NCBI RefSeq assembly: GCF_019972155.1
Contig: NZ_BOVL01000007.1
Span: 315,914-379,913, forward strand
Direction of reading: 5' to 3'
Origin: Bradyrhizobium sp. RD5-C2
Lineage (GTDB): Bacteria > Pseudomonadota > Alphaproteobacteria > Rhizobiales > Xanthobacteraceae
Length of the DNA: 64,000 nucleotides
Every line of letters starts with the position of its first letter. The stretch's first letter is position 1. This document shows positions 19,090-30,365 of this stretch, piece by piece. Under the pieces are notes generated by a model, which was not told the DNA's origin, searched no databases, and was given only the letters and a program-made list of their open reading frames with translations. Both the position numbers and the translations under genes were made by a program.

Positions 19090-19686
19090 GACAATACTTT
19101 GTGTGGATGGGTGGATGCTTTCCGACAACCGACCCGAAGGAGCATGGTTCCTGCGCGCCCCCTTAAGCGCGGCCGCCCGTCGGACGACGGCTTTGCCCCT
19201 GAGCGATCTGCGCCGTGGTCTGAAGAGAAAGATGGGAAGCTACCGGAGACTCGCGCCTGACCAGTCTGACCTTTGGTGAGATCGCTCACATGCGGTTCTG
19301 TCGAGGAACCAACGAAAATCGGCAGCGTAGACTCGCAGCTCCCGGCCTTTGCCCCCAAGCCCTCCGGGAGTAGCGATCCCCGGCGCTGTGAAACCTCCGG
19401 CGCCCGGGGATCGTTGGTTTGCGGATCAAGCAAGCAATCTTGAAACAGGAACACGCCCAAGGTTGGTCGGTGGGTTGGTCGGTTGTCGCGCGTTCGGTGC
19501 CTTCCGCTGGCGGCATCGGATCATCAACGCGGGAATCCGGCTTCACTGCCTCTTGTTCGCCCGGCTGCGGCGAAGTTCGAGGTGCAAGCAAACGCCCCAG
19601 CGCGGAAATGCGCCGGGGCTAGTGCGCCGCTTGCTCGTCAAGCTGCGTGATCGGCAATGCACCGCCAAGCAGGCGAACTTTCGGTG
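19090..19686 (+). other. 597-base region without a convincing gene
   Basis: Open frames here lack coding character. Two features stand out: a strong hairpin at 19374-19413, with CGATCCCCGGCGC facing GCGCCCGGGGATCG and one bulged base, and a GGTTGGTCGGTGGGTTGGTCGG direct-repeat-like stretch around 19464-19485. Either may be remnant repeat DNA. Confidence 0.35.
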
Positions 19687-20076
19687 TTACTTGTTCTCAG
19701 GAATCCAGGTCGTGCTGGCCCGATCGTACTTGAAGCCCGGTGCAGCCTTCAGGCTGTCCTTGGTCTCGTCGAGCGTGAGCCACCACTTGTCGTCTTTCTT
19801 TTGCGATTTGACGGCCGTGTACGGCACGATCACGTCCTTCTCGCCGGCGCCGAGAAAGCCGCCGACGCCGACGACGAGGCCGGTCACCTTGCCCGCCTTG
19901 TCGACAAGCACGTCGTCGATCGTCCCGATCTTGGATTCCTTCGGATCATAGACATTCTGCTTGTAGTAGTTGGTGATGGTCCAGCTGTCCGTCGGGGCGG
20001 CGGGCATCGTGGTCGCCGCGTGCGCGGCGGTCGCGAACGCCGCAGCCAAGATGCAGCCGATAGCAAACTTCTTCAT
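19687..20076 (-). CDS. exported PRC-barrel domain protein
   Basis: A 129-residue protein with a cleavable signal peptide of about 20 residues (ending AHAA). The mature part holds a PRC-barrel: KIGTIDDVLVDKAGKVTGLVV, a glycine-rich turn, then DVIVPYTAV. Periplasmic PRC-barrel proteins are common in rhizobia and often stress-induced; the role is not defined. An AGGAG lies 12 bases before the ATG. Confidence 0.85.
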   Translation of the reverse strand: MKKFAIGCILAAAFATAAHAATTMPAAPTDSWTITNYYKQNVYDPKESKIGTIDDVLVDKAGKVTGLVVGVGGFLGAGEKDVIVPYTAVKSQKKDDKWWLTLDETKDSLKAAPGFKYDRASTTWIPENK

Positions 20077-20186
20077 AAGAGAAACTCCTCGCGTTCAGTG
20101 GAGATGACCGATCCGGCAGATGCCGTCACCCAGGATAACGACTGCCGCACGGCCCAAATAATGATGATTGGCGTGCTCGGCGCCGA

Positions 20187-20420
20187 TCAGTCGGACGTGC
20201 AGACCTTGACAGTCTTCATGCCGGTCTCGGCTTCGGAGCGCGTCTTGTAGATCGTGCCCGACGGGCCGACGACGGTGGTGGTCGTATCGACCGGCTTCTG
20301 GTCGACGATCGTGCACTTCTTCGTCTTGACGTCCTGCACGACGTAGAACTCGTCCGCTGCAAATGCCGGCGTGACAAAAGCGGCAAGCAACGCTGCCGCG
20401 ACAATCGTTTTAACGTTCAT
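20187..20420 (-). CDS. small periplasmic protein of unknown function
   Basis: A 77-residue protein with a clear signal peptide (cleavage after FAA, about residue 22) and a 55-residue mature part with two cysteines (KKCTIVD and KVCTSD), which could form a disulfide. GGAGGAGAGAAT precedes the ATG at 20420, a strong ribosome-binding site. Small proteins of this pattern are frequent in Bradyrhizobium. It lies upstream of the PRC-barrel gene on the same strand with 110 bases between. Confidence 0.75.
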   Translation of the reverse strand: MNVKTIVAAALLAAFVTPAFAADEFYVVQDVKTKKCTIVDQKPVDTTTTVVGPSGTIYKTRSEAETGMKTVKVCTSD

Positions 20421-20829
20421 ATTCTCTCCTCCAATGCCGTATCTATCGGCGGAGGTGGAACGGGAAGAAGTCGCGATGGTTCCTAGAGTTGGACTGGCCG
20501 GCGGCACCGTGCTGCGCGGTGTGCCGTCGCGACGGGATTCTGATCTGCGACATTAGCTAAGCCGGCTTCGAGCGAGCCGGCCGGCCCCCGGCTCAAGTCA
20601 TCGCAAGCGAAAAGCAATCAGCAAGGTGCGGCGATTTGCAGCACGGTGTAGCTGCGCCGCGAGCTTGCCGAAGGCTGTGGCGAATGGTCGCTAAGAACGC
20701 GCAGACGCGAGCTCGGCGCGCGATTCCATAACACGATGGGACTCGCGCGTTTCGATTGGCGATGCGACCACGCGACTGGACGCAGCCGGCGATCGGCGGG
20801 CCGCGTCTGAAAATCCAGGAGGAAGCCCC
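20421..20829 (+). other. 409-base intergenic region upstream of tctC
   Basis: No gene seen. A hairpin GCCGGCT-TCGAGCG-AGCCGGC lies at 20561-20581. The region should contain the divergent promoters of the small periplasmic protein and of the tctCBA operon. Confidence 0.35.
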
Positions 20830-21798
20830 ATGATCTCGTCCCACATGCGCCTGTTCGGCGCGGTCGTCGCGCTGTTGCTTGGGGCGAACGGTCCGGCGCC
20901 CGCGCAGCAACTCGAGCTCAAGCTGATGGCGCCGGCGGCGCCCGGCGGTGGCTGGGATCAGACCGCGCGTTCGATGCAGCAGGCGCTGGTCGCCGCCGGT
21001 GTCGCGCGCAGCGTCCAGGTCACCAACGTGCCCGGCGCCGGCGGCAGCGTCGGCATCGCGCAGTTCGTCAACGGCGCCAAGGGCGACGGCAACCAGATGA
21101 TGGTCAACGGCTTCGTCATGGTGGGTGCGCTCGCCATGAACAAGTCGCCGGTGACGCTGGACCAGGTGACGCCGATCGCGCGCCTGACGGAGGAGACCCA
21201 GGTCATCGTGGTGCCGGCGAGTTCGCCGATCAAGACGGCGCAGGACCTCGCCACAGCGCTGAAGGCCGATATCGCCAAGGTGACCTTTGCCGGCGGCTCG
21301 GCCGGCGGCGTCGACCACGTGATGGCCGCGCTGTTCGCGGGCACGGTCGGCGCTGACGCGAAGAAGATCAACTACATTCCGTTCTCGGGCGGCGGCGAGT
21401 CGCTCGCCGCCATTCTCGGCGGCAAGGTTACGGCCGGCATTTCCGGCCTCAGCGAATACGACGGCCAGATCAAGGCGGGCAAGCTGCGCGCCCTCGGCGT
21501 GACCTCGGCGCAGCGTCTGCCCGGCGTCGATATCCCGACCTTCAAGGAGCAGGGCATCGAGCTGGTGCTGGCCAATTGGCGCTCCGTGGTGGCGCCGCCC
21601 GGCATCACGCCGGAGCAGCGCAAGGTGCTGAGCGAAGCCGTCGAGAAGATGGTGAAATCCGATGCCTGGAAGGACATCCTGAAGCAGAAGGGCTGGGATG
21701 ACGCCTATCTCGGCGGCGATGCGTTCGCCGATTTCCTGAAGAAGGAGATTACGCGCGTCACCGAGGTGCTGAAGTCCGTCGGCCTCGTGAAGTCATGA
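20830..21798 (+). CDS. tctC: tripartite tricarboxylate transporter substrate-binding protein
   Basis: A 322-residue Bug-family periplasmic binding protein with a signal peptide (cleavage after APAQQ region). Conserved landmarks are APAAPGGGWDQTARSMQ, the NVPGAGGSVG loop and the INYIPFSGGGESLAAILGGKV block. It should capture a carboxylate and deliver it to TctAB. GGAGGAA sits upstream of the ATG. Its stop overlaps the tctB start by four bases, so all three genes form one operon. Bug proteins bind very diverse carboxylic acids; the ligand is unknown. Confidence 0.93.
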   Translation: MISSHMRLFGAVVALLLGANGPAPAQQLELKLMAPAAPGGGWDQTARSMQQALVAAGVARSVQVTNVPGAGGSVGIAQFVNGAKGDGNQMMVNGFVMVGALAMNKSPVTLDQVTPIARLTEETQVIVVPASSPIKTAQDLATALKADIAKVTFAGGSAGGVDHVMAALFAGTVGADAKKINYIPFSGGGESLAAILGGKVTAGISGLSEYDGQIKAGKLRALGVTSAQRLPGVDIPTFKEQGIELVLANWRSVVAPPGITPEQRKVLSEAVEKMVKSDAWKDILKQKGWDDAYLGGDAFADFLKKEITRVTEVLKSVGLVKS

Positions 21799-22295
21799 CG
21801 CCGGACACGGCCTCCGACAATCTCCCGCGCGAGCCGGTGCGGCGGGTCGATCGCGCGGGCGTCGCCATCGCGGTCGCGCTCGCTGTACTCGCCGCGGTGC
21901 TGGTGTGGGACGCCAGCAAGCTGCCGGCCACGACGATGTACGGAATGGGCCCGGAGGCGATGCCGATCGTGATCGCGATCGGCCTCGTCATCCTCACTGT
22001 CGGCAATCTGATCGACGCGCTGCGCGGCAACCTGCCGCCGCGCGAGAGCATGGATCCGAAGCCGGTGTGGCTGATCATCGGCGGCCTCGCGCTCCTGATC
22101 GCCATCATCGGCCTCGGCGGCGGCTTCATCCTTGCCACCTCGGCGCTGTTCGTCACCACCTCGGCTGCCTTCGGCCGGCGCGCTGTCCTGGCTGACACCG
22201 CCATCGCGCTCGTGATCACGACCCTCATTTATCTCGCGTTCGACAAGCTATTGACGCTGAGCCTTCCCGCCGGCCCGCTGGAGCGACTGCTGTGA
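21795..22295 (+). CDS. tctB: tripartite tricarboxylate transporter small membrane subunit
   Basis: A 166-residue protein with four membrane helices, the size and layout of TctB. The first helix follows a charged N-terminus, and the [28 protein letters not shown] segment matches the conserved G-P-x-x-P turn of the family. It overlaps tctC by four bases and tctA by one to four bases. It pairs with TctA in the inner membrane. Confidence 0.9.
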   Translation: MTPDTASDNLPREPVRRVDRAGVAIAVALAVLAAVLVWDASKLPATTMYGMGPEAMPIVIAIGLVILTVGNLIDALRGNLPPRESMDPKPVWLIIGGLALLIAIIGLGGGFILATSALFVTTSAAFGRRAVLADTAIALVITTLIYLAFDKLLTLSLPAGPLERLL

Positions 22296-23794
22296 TGGAC
22301 ACTTTCGCCGCGTTGGCGCACGGCATGGCGGTCGCCATGCAGCCGATGAACCTGCTGTATGCCCTGATCGGCGTGTTCCTCGGCACCGCGGTCGGGGTGC
22401 TGCCGGGCATCGGCCCGGCGCTGACGGTCGCGTTGCTGTTGCCGGTGACCTACAAGCTCGATCCCGGCGGCTCGCTGATCATGTTCGCCGGCATCTATTA
22501 CGGCGGCATGTATGGCGGCTCGACCACCGCGATCCTGATCAACACGCCGGGCGAAAGCGCGTCGATGGCGACCGCGCTCGAGGGCAACAAGATGGCCAAG
22601 GCCGGCCGCGGCGGCCCGGCGCTGGCGACCTCGGCGATCGGCTCGTTCGTGGCGGGCACCATCGCCACCATCGGCCTCGCATTCCTCGCGCCATGGTTGG
22701 TCGACTTCGCGGTCCGGTTCGGGCCGGAGGATTACTTCGCGCTGATGTGCGTCGCCTTCGTCACGGTGTCGGCGACTTTCGGTGACTCGCCGGTCCGCGG
22801 GCTCACCAGCCTGTTCATCGGCCTGACGCTCGGGCTGGTCGGCATCGACAAGCTGACGGGGCAGGCGCGGCTCGCCTTCGGCATCCCCGAATTGCTCGAC
22901 GGCGTCGAGGTGACGACGCTCGCGGTCGGCCTGTTTGCGGTGGGCGAGGCGCTCTATGTCGCGTCGCGCCGCCATCATGCCGAGGAGAAGCTCGAGCCGG
23001 TGCGCGGCTCGCTGTGGATGACGCGGGAGGACTGGCGGCGCTCGTGGAAGCCGTGGCTGCGCGGCACGCTGTTCGGCTTTCCAATCGGCGCGCTGCCGGC
23101 CGGCGGCGCCGAGATCCCGACATTCCTGTCCTACTCAACCGAGCGGCGGCTGACCAAACATCCGGAGGAGTTCGGCAAGGGCGCGATCGAGGGCGTCGCC
23201 GGACCGGAAGCCGCCAACAACGCCTCCGCCGCCGGCACGCTGGTGCCGCTGTTGACGCTTGGGCTGCCGACCTCGGCCACCGCGGCGATGATGCTGGCGG
23301 GCTTCCAGCAATACGGCCTCAACCCCGGGCCGCTGTTGTTCGCGGAACGGCCCGACCTGGTGTGGGGCCTGATCGCGAGCTTGTTCATCGCCAACGGCAT
23401 GCTGCTGGTGCTCAATCTGCCGCTGGTCGGGTTGTGGGTGCGGCTGCTCGCGATCCCGCAGCCATGGCTCTATGCCGGCATCCTGGTGTTCGCGACCATG
23501 GGCACGATCGCCGCAAAGCCGTCGGTGGTCGAGCTGTCGATGCTGGCGACGTTCGGCGTGATGGGCTTTTTGATGCGACGGTTCGATTTCCCGATCGCGC
23601 CTGTCGTGATCGGATTGATCCTCGGGCCGATCGCCGAAAGCCAGCTTCGCCGCGCGCTGGCGATCAGCCTCGGTGATCCCATGGTGCTGCTGCAAAGCCC
23701 GATGTCGGCAACGCTGCTCGGCGTCGCGCTGATCGCGCTGCTGGCGCCGTTCGTGCTGAGGGGACTCGGGCGGTTCAAGGCGAATGAAGACTAG
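22295..23794 (+). CDS. tctA: tripartite tricarboxylate transporter large membrane subunit
   Basis: A 499-residue protein with about twelve helices. It carries the TctA signature in two places: [20 protein letters not shown] near residue 30 and [25 protein letters not shown] sequence near residue 70 (here [20 protein letters not shown]). The ATG at 22295 overlaps the tctB stop by one base (TGATG); a GTG three bases earlier is in frame. It is the ion-coupled translocation subunit. No terminator was found downstream. Confidence 0.93.
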   Translation: MDTFAALAHGMAVAMQPMNLLYALIGVFLGTAVGVLPGIGPALTVALLLPVTYKLDPGGSLIMFAGIYYGGMYGGSTTAILINTPGESASMATALEGNKMAKAGRGGPALATSAIGSFVAGTIATIGLAFLAPWLVDFAVRFGPEDYFALMCVAFVTVSATFGDSPVRGLTSLFIGLTLGLVGIDKLTGQARLAFGIPELLDGVEVTTLAVGLFAVGEALYVASRRHHAEEKLEPVRGSLWMTREDWRRSWKPWLRGTLFGFPIGALPAGGAEIPTFLSYSTERRLTKHPEEFGKGAIEGVAGPEAANNASAAGTLVPLLTLGLPTSATAAMMLAGFQQYGLNPGPLLFAERPDLVWGLIASLFIANGMLLVLNLPLVGLWVRLLAIPQPWLYAGILVFATMGTIAAKPSVVELSMLATFGVMGFLMRRFDFPIAPVVIGLILGPIAESQLRRALAISLGDPMVLLQSPMSATLLGVALIALLAPFVLRGLGRFKANED

Positions 23795-23933
23795 GACGTG
23801 AATCGATCGATCTGCCGAACGGCAACGCCGCCAACATTTGCGTGATCGGGAAATATCCAAACTCCGATCTCGGTCTCCCTTTCAGCAACGCACACGCCTC
23901 GCTTGCGCGAGGCACAATCAAGGCGGCTGAACG

Positions 23934-24215
23934 ATGAAGACGATCTACCTTCTGGCGGCGCTCATGCTGGCGCCATCTCTCGCGACCCATGCCATTGCTC
24001 ATACGCGAACCGGCAGAGGCAGCGATCGCGTGCATGTCGGCACAGGACCGACGATTGGGGGCGGACTGCTAGGCTACAGGATCGTCGGTCGTCAGATCGC
24101 GGCTCCGCCGTGGAGTGCTGCCTGCATGAACGACGTAGGCCCACGGCAATGCAACGAGCCGATGTGGGTCTATGGCAGCCCAGACTATGTCACGCAGTTC
24201 AGGAATGCATTCTGA
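23934..24215 (+). CDS. small exported hypothetical protein
   Basis: A 93-residue protein with a signal peptide (cleavage near HAIAH, about residue 22). The mature part has two cysteines (AACMND and RQCNEP) and aromatic residues but no family I can name. It follows the tct operon by 139 bases and is convergent with the TonB receptor gene. Two GC-rich hairpins lie after it. Confidence 0.6.
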   Translation: MKTIYLLAALMLAPSLATHAIAHTRTGRGSDRVHVGTGPTIGGGLLGYRIVGRQIAAPPWSAACMNDVGPRQCNEPMWVYGSPDYVTQFRNAF

Positions 24216-24291
24216 CGTTGGTCCCGCGCGCGGCCGGTGCGACTGGCTCGGATGCCCTCGGGCTGCCGTGGGAAGCCCTTGGCATGTAAAA

Positions 24292-24353
24292 GGCCCGCTC
24301 CGGGGCTCGCAATTCGGAGCGGGCCAGTCTGGGCGCGGCAAGTCTAGCCGCGC
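24292..24353. repeat. two tandem GC-rich hairpins between convergent genes
   Basis: GGCCCGCTCC (24292-24301) pairs with GGAGCGGGCC (24316-24325), and GCGCGGC (24333-24339) pairs with GCCGCGC (24347-24353). Neither has a T-tract on the plus strand. They may help end transcription of the gene at 23934. Confidence 0.5.
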
Positions 24354-24396
24354 CGCGAACCTAGCGCGACATGCTGACACCACCCTGACGGCGGTC

Positions 24397-24425
24397 AAAA
24401 AAGGAAAGGCGGCTGCGCGCCGCCT
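24397..24425 (-). terminator. Rho-independent terminator for the TonB receptor gene
   Basis: On the minus strand AGGCGGC pairs with GCCGCCT around a 5-base loop (24407-24425), followed by TTTCCTTTTTT at 24407-24397. It lies 47 bases after the receptor stop codon. Confidence 0.7.
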
Positions 24426-24471
24426 CTCTGTCTCGATGATGGATTTGTGAACGGAATGTTGCGCGGCGTGC

Positions 24472-26751
24472 TCACCATTTGTAGGCAAGGCTTGCCGTGA
24501 TGCGCCGGCGATCGCCGTAATAGCAGGAGCTGATCGTCGCGCAGCTCGCGACGTAGATCTTGTCTGTGACGTTCACCACATTGAGCGCCGCGCGCCAGTT
24601 CTTGTCCCACTCATAGTGCAAGGCGAGGTCGCCGAGCACGACCCCCGGGACGCGCGCGGTGTTCGCGGTATCGGCAAACGACGAGCCGACATAGCGTACG
24701 CCGCCGCCGAAGCCGAAGCCGTTCAGCGGGCCGTCGCGGAAGGTGTAGTCGGTCCAGACCGAGGCGAGCTGCCGCGGCGTGTTTGTCGGCACGGTGCCGA
24801 CCAGCGCGGCATTGAGGTCCTTGCTGACGAACAGCTCGTAATTGGTGTAGCTCGCCACCAGTTTGAAATCCCGCGTGATGTTCGCCACCGCCTCAAGCTC
24901 GACGCCGCGCGAGGTGACCTCGCCGTTCTGGGTCTGGAACAGCGTGTTGTTCGGATCTGTCGTCAGCGCGTTCTTGCGCTTCAGATCGAACAGCGCGACG
25001 CCGAACCGCGCATTGAGCCCGACCGGCTCGTACTTGACGCCGACCTCGGTCTGCTCGGAGGTCTCCGGCAGCAGCAATTGGCCGGCGGCATTGGTGCCGA
25101 TGACCGGATTGTAGCCCGTCATGTAGGACACGTACGGCGCAACGCCGCTGCCGAAATTGTAGATCGCGCCGACCCGGCCGGAGAACTTGCTGTCGTCGCG
25201 GCCCTGGGAAGCGCCGATCCGGTTGTTGTTGGTGAGGTCAACCCAGTCCTGGCGCCCCGACAGCACGACCGTCAGGCGGTCGAGCTTGACCTGATCCTGC
25301 AGATAGAGCCCGGCCATGCCCTGGGTCAGATAGGCGTTCTGATAGAGCGGGCCGCTATACGGCAGATTGTTGCCGTAGACCGGATTGAGCACGTTCAGAT
25401 TCGTGCCCATGCCAAAACCCTGCCGGTCGTCGATGCCGTAATATTTCAGATCGACGCCGACCAGCGCGGTGTGCTGCAGCGCGCCGGTCGAGAAGCGATA
25501 TTCAAGCTGATTGTCGAGGTTGAGCTGGGTGGCGATGCCGCGGGTGTAGAAATTGCCGCGGGTGATGTCGGCGGCCGCCGGTGTCGTCGCGTAGCCGAGC
25601 CCGTAGAGACCGGCGTAATAGACGTCGACATGCGCCATGCGCGCGTTCTGGCGGAAGTCGACGTTGTCGGTCACGCTCCTCTGGAACTGGTAGCCGACCA
25701 TCTCCTGGTCGCGGCGGAACTGGTCGACGCTGGGATCGCCGACGAACAGGCTGGTCGGAATGCGGCCGAACGGCGCGTTGGCGACGGTGCCGACATAGGG
25801 GAGGAAGTTCAGCGCGCGGGTGTTGCTGTGGGAGGCCATGCCGAACACCGTGAGGCTGGTGTCGGCATCGGGCCGCCAGGTCACCGACGGGGCGAAGAAG
25901 AAGTTGTTGTCGTAGACATAGTCGGTCTGGGTGCCGCCGCCCTGGGCCTGGCCGACCAGGCGATACTGCACCTGGCCGCCGCCGGGCTGCGCCGTCGCGC
26001 CGCCGATGTCGAACTGGGTATAGGCGTTGCCGAAATTGTTGACGCCGGTCTCGATGTAGCGAATGGGCTCGGCCTGCGGCAGCTTGCTCACGGCGTTGAC
26101 GAGGCCGCCCGGCGCCGACCCGCCATACAGGATGCCGGAGGGACCGCGCAGCACCTCGACCCGCTCGAGATTGAAGGGCTGCAGCTTCCAGCTCGCATAG
26201 GAGGTGTAGAACATCTGCAGGCCGTCGAGGAACAGCGACTCGTTCTGCGCGGGGAAGCCGCGGATCATGAACCAGTCGTTGCGGAAGTCGGCGCCATAGG
26301 TGCCGCCGATGACGCCCGGCGTGTAGCGCAGCACCTCGTCGAACTTGCTGACGATCTTCTGGTCGCGGATCTGCTCGGCGCTGATGACAGTCACCGATTG
26401 CGGCGTCTGGATGATCGGCGTGCTGGTCTTGGTGCCGCTGGCGCTCTGCCGCGCCAGGTAGCCGTTGACCGGGCCGTTGGCGCGCTCGTGTCCGCCGCCG
26501 GCGCCTGCGGCCTGCTGTGCCGCCTGTGGCTGCGCGCCCACTGGCGCGACCGTCGTGCGACGCGACGCGCTGCGCGCGCGTGTGGTCCGTTGCGATGGCT
26601 GCTGCGATCGCGCCGCTTGCCGGTGCTGCGGCGCATCGACCGTCACGGACGGCAATTGCGTCTGCGCGAAGACCTCGTCCGCCCCAGCAACCGAAAGCAC
26701 CACCAGAGCCGAAGCAGCAAACCGCTGCGGCCGAATCCATCCGTCCGTCAT
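24472..26751 (-). CDS. TonB-dependent siderophore receptor
   Basis: The 759-residue outer-membrane protein starts with a signal peptide (cleavage near VFAQT, residue 30). A low-complexity Gln/Arg/Ala linker follows, then the plug domain with TPIIQTPQSVTVISAEQIRD and VEVLRGPSGILYGGSAPGGLVN. A 22-strand barrel makes up the rest, ending in an aromatic residue (AYKW), as needed for BamA recognition. The overall pattern is that of the FhuA/FpvA siderophore-receptor class, so an Fe(III)-hydroxamate or similar ligand is plausible. It carries no N-terminal signalling domain, and no sigma/anti-sigma pair is nearby. A terminator follows at 24397-24425, and repeated 10-mers lie 180 bases upstream. Confidence 0.92.
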   Translation of the reverse strand: MTDGWIRPQRFAASALVVLSVAGADEVFAQTQLPSVTVDAPQHRQAARSQQPSQRTTRARSASRRTTVAPVGAQPQAAQQAAGAGGGHERANGPVNGYLARQSASGTKTSTPIIQTPQSVTVISAEQIRDQKIVSKFDEVLRYTPGVIGGTYGADFRNDWFMIRGFPAQNESLFLDGLQMFYTSYASWKLQPFNLERVEVLRGPSGILYGGSAPGGLVNAVSKLPQAEPIRYIETGVNNFGNAYTQFDIGGATAQPGGGQVQYRLVGQAQGGGTQTDYVYDNNFFFAPSVTWRPDADTSLTVFGMASHSNTRALNFLPYVGTVANAPFGRIPTSLFVGDPSVDQFRRDQEMVGYQFQRSVTDNVDFRQNARMAHVDVYYAGLYGLGYATTPAAADITRGNFYTRGIATQLNLDNQLEYRFSTGALQHTALVGVDLKYYGIDDRQGFGMGTNLNVLNPVYGNNLPYSGPLYQNAYLTQGMAGLYLQDQVKLDRLTVVLSGRQDWVDLTNNNRIGASQGRDDSKFSGRVGAIYNFGSGVAPYVSYMTGYNPVIGTNAAGQLLLPETSEQTEVGVKYEPVGLNARFGVALFDLKRKNALTTDPNNTLFQTQNGEVTSRGVELEAVANITRDFKLVASYTNYELFVSKDLNAALVGTVPTNTPRQLASVWTDYTFRDGPLNGFGFGGGVRYVGSSFADTANTARVPGVVLGDLALHYEWDKNWRAALNVVNVTDKIYVASCATISSCYYGDRRRITASLAYKW

Positions 26752-26931
26752 TCAACGCCCCCAAAGAGAATTGTCTTCGGCGTCGTTATCACGGTGATTT
26801 TCGCAAACAGCGCGCGCGCGGTTAGAAGCTATCGAAGCTGTGCGCAAAGCTGATGTGTGTGACTGAGTGACAACGGCGTACGACGTACATTTGCACGCAT
26901 CGCGTGAGACGCTTGAATGGATCCAGTGTTG

Positions 26932-26969
26932 AACGATTCAAAGAACGATTCAAAAATCGAACGATTCAA
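26932..26969. promoter_or_regulatory. three direct copies of AACGATTCAA upstream of the TonB receptor gene
   Basis: AACGATTCAA occurs at 26932-26941, 26944-26953 and 26960-26969. Spacing between copies is 12 and 16 bases. Such iterated direct repeats often bind a regulator. The 26752-27385 region has no gene otherwise; it also must hold the glyA promoter, so the controlled gene is uncertain. Confidence 0.4.
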
Positions 26970-27385
26970 GATCATTCGTGACTCGATGCATCATGATCGC
27001 GCGTGTGATGATCCAGAGAGTCGGCCGTCGCGTGATTGAGTGAAGCGTGATTGGGGGACCGGCAATGGCGAAGTTCGAGGGTGTTGCTCGCGCCTTGAGG
27101 CGTCAGCCCCGATAGGGCGGGCGCTCGGGAAGGGGGCGTCGGTCCGCCCCGCAGGCCGCCGCGGCCATGCCGTCTGGGAGGATCGGAACCGGGTTACGGG
27201 CGGGCCGGCCCAGCCAGCTGGCAATCCCCGGCATCCCCACCATATCTGGCATAATTGACCGCCGGGGACCGCAACCGCTTGGCCATTTTGGGGTGATGTG
27301 ATAACCCTCTGAAACCAGCTTCGACCGCCACTCGTGACCGTCCGCATCCCGTGTAAAGGCTTGCGGCGGTGGAGATATTTCGCCG

Positions 27386-28687
<1,302 letters not shown>

Positions 28688-28713
28688 CCGTTCGCTCGTA
28701 AAGGTCCCGTCGG

Positions 28714-29196
28714 ATGCGCTGCCCGAGCTGCAATTCTCTCGATACGCAGGTCAAGGACTCGCGTCCGACCGAGGACTCCGCCGTCATCCGCCGGCGGCGC
28801 GTCTGCATGGCCTGCAACTTCCGCTTCACGACCTTCGAGCGGGTGCAGCTGCGCGAGCTCACCGTCATCAAGCGCAACGGCCGCCGCGTGCCGTTCGATC
28901 GCGACAAGCTGGTGCGCTCGCTGCAAATCTCATTGCGCAAGCGCCCGGTGGAGTCGGAACGGGTGGAGAAGATGGTGTCGACCATCGTCCGCGAGCTCGA
29001 AAGCGGCGGCGAGGCGGAGGTCTCCTCGGAGGCGATCGGCGAGATCGTGATGGAGCATCTGCGCCAGCTCGACGACGTCGCCTATGTGCGCTTCGCCTCG
29101 GTCTATCGTAATTTCCGCGAGGCCAAGGACTTCGAGGCCGTGCTCGACGAGCTGACCGGCGAAGACGACCCGCGGATCGCGACGTTGCGAAAATGA
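28714..29196 (+). CDS. nrdR: transcriptional repressor NrdR
   Basis: The 160-residue protein has a zinc ribbon made by Cys3, Cys6, Cys31 and Cys34, then an ATP-cone domain from about residue 49 ([20 protein letters not shown]). NrdR senses ATP/dATP and represses ribonucleotide reductase genes. The stop overlaps the ribD start by four bases (ATGA), so nrdR and ribD are translationally coupled. Confidence 0.96.
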   Translation: MRCPSCNSLDTQVKDSRPTEDSAVIRRRRVCMACNFRFTTFERVQLRELTVIKRNGRRVPFDRDKLVRSLQISLRKRPVESERVEKMVSTIVRELESGGEAEVSSEAIGEIVMEHLRQLDDVAYVRFASVYRNFREAKDFEAVLDELTGEDDPRIATLRK

Positions 29197-30365
29197 TCTT
29201 CCGCATTCTGGAAGAGCAGCTCGGGCAGAAGGCCAAAGAGGCGAAGGAAGCGGCCAAGGAAACGGCAAAGGCCGCCGATCTGCGCTTCATGCAGCTCGCG
29301 CTCGCGCTCGGCCGTCGCGGGCTGGGGCGCACCTGGCCCAATCCGGCGGTCGGCGCCGTCATCGTCAAGGACGGCGTGATTGTCGGCCGCGGCTGGACCC
29401 AGCCCGGCGGCCGCCCGCATGCCGAGGTCGAGGCGCTGAGACGGGCAGGTAGCGCCGCGCGCGGCGCCACGCTCTATGTCACGCTCGAACCCTGCTCGCA
29501 TTTCGGCCGCTCGCCGCCTTGCGCGGATGCCGTCGTCGCAGCCGGGCTTGCCCGCGTGGTTTCGGCGATCGAGGACCCCAATCCGGACGTCGGTGGGAAG
29601 GGGCATGCGAAACTGCGAGCCGCTGGGATCGCGGTCGATGTCGGGCTGTGCGCCGCCGACGCCGCGCGCGACCATGCCGGGCATTTCCGCCGGATCACGG
29701 ACCAGCGCCCGCATGTGATCCTCAAGCTTGCGGTGTCCACCGACGACAAGATCGCAGCCGGCGGACACAAGCCAGTTGCGATTACCGGCGAAGCTGCGCA
29801 GAGGCGTGTGCATCTGCTGCGCGCGCAGAGCGATGCGATCCTGATCGGCATCGGCACGGTCAGGGCCGACGATCCAATGCTGACCTGCCGTCTCCCCGGC
29901 ATGGCGGCGCGCTCGCCGGTGCGGGTGGTGCTGGATCGCGCGCTGCGGATCTCGGGCGACAGCCGCCTGGTGCATTCGGCGCGCGAGACGCCGCTCTGGG
30001 TGATGACGTCGGATCTTGCCGAGGCGCCGGCCGCGATGATGCTCGGTGCTGCCGGGGCGGAGGTGATCCGCGTTGCGTCCAGCGCGCAACCGGGGCTCGA
30101 CCTGCCGGCGGTGTTGCATGCGCTGGCGGAGAAGGGCATCACGCGGCTGATGGTCGAAGGCGGCGCGCGGGTGGCAAATTCTTTCGTGGCAGCGGGCCTG
30201 GTCGATGAAATCTGGCTATTGCGCGGACCCGAACCGATCGGCGCCGATGGTGTTCCCGCGCTGGACGCAATGCCGCTCGACGCAATCACGCAGTCGCCGG
30301 GCTTCAAGGTTCGTGCTAGCGAAACCCTCGATAACGACAGTCTCACGATCTACGAGCGTGCGTAA
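29193..30365 (+). CDS. ribD: bifunctional riboflavin deaminase/reductase RibD
   Basis: The 390-residue enzyme carries out the second and third steps of riboflavin synthesis. The N-terminal deaminase domain has His76-Ala-Glu78 and the [11 protein letters not shown] zinc pair. The C-terminal half is the NADPH reductase domain ([35 protein letters not shown]). The first 30 residues are an Ala/Lys/Glu-rich helix not found in most homologues; an internal start at the [19 protein letters not shown] segment (near 29289) would remove it. The ATGA overlap with nrdR favours 29193. Confidence 0.94.
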   Translation: MIFRILEEQLGQKAKEAKEAAKETAKAADLRFMQLALALGRRGLGRTWPNPAVGAVIVKDGVIVGRGWTQPGGRPHAEVEALRRAGSAARGATLYVTLEPCSHFGRSPPCADAVVAAGLARVVSAIEDPNPDVGGKGHAKLRAAGIAVDVGLCAADAARDHAGHFRRITDQRPHVILKLAVSTDDKIAAGGHKPVAITGEAAQRRVHLLRAQSDAILIGIGTVRADDPMLTCRLPGMAARSPVRVVLDRALRISGDSRLVHSARETPLWVMTSDLAEAPAAMMLGAAGAEVIRVASSAQPGLDLPAVLHALAEKGITRLMVEGGARVANSFVAAGLVDEIWLLRGPEPIGADGVPALDAMPLDAITQSPGFKVRASETLDNDSLTIYERA

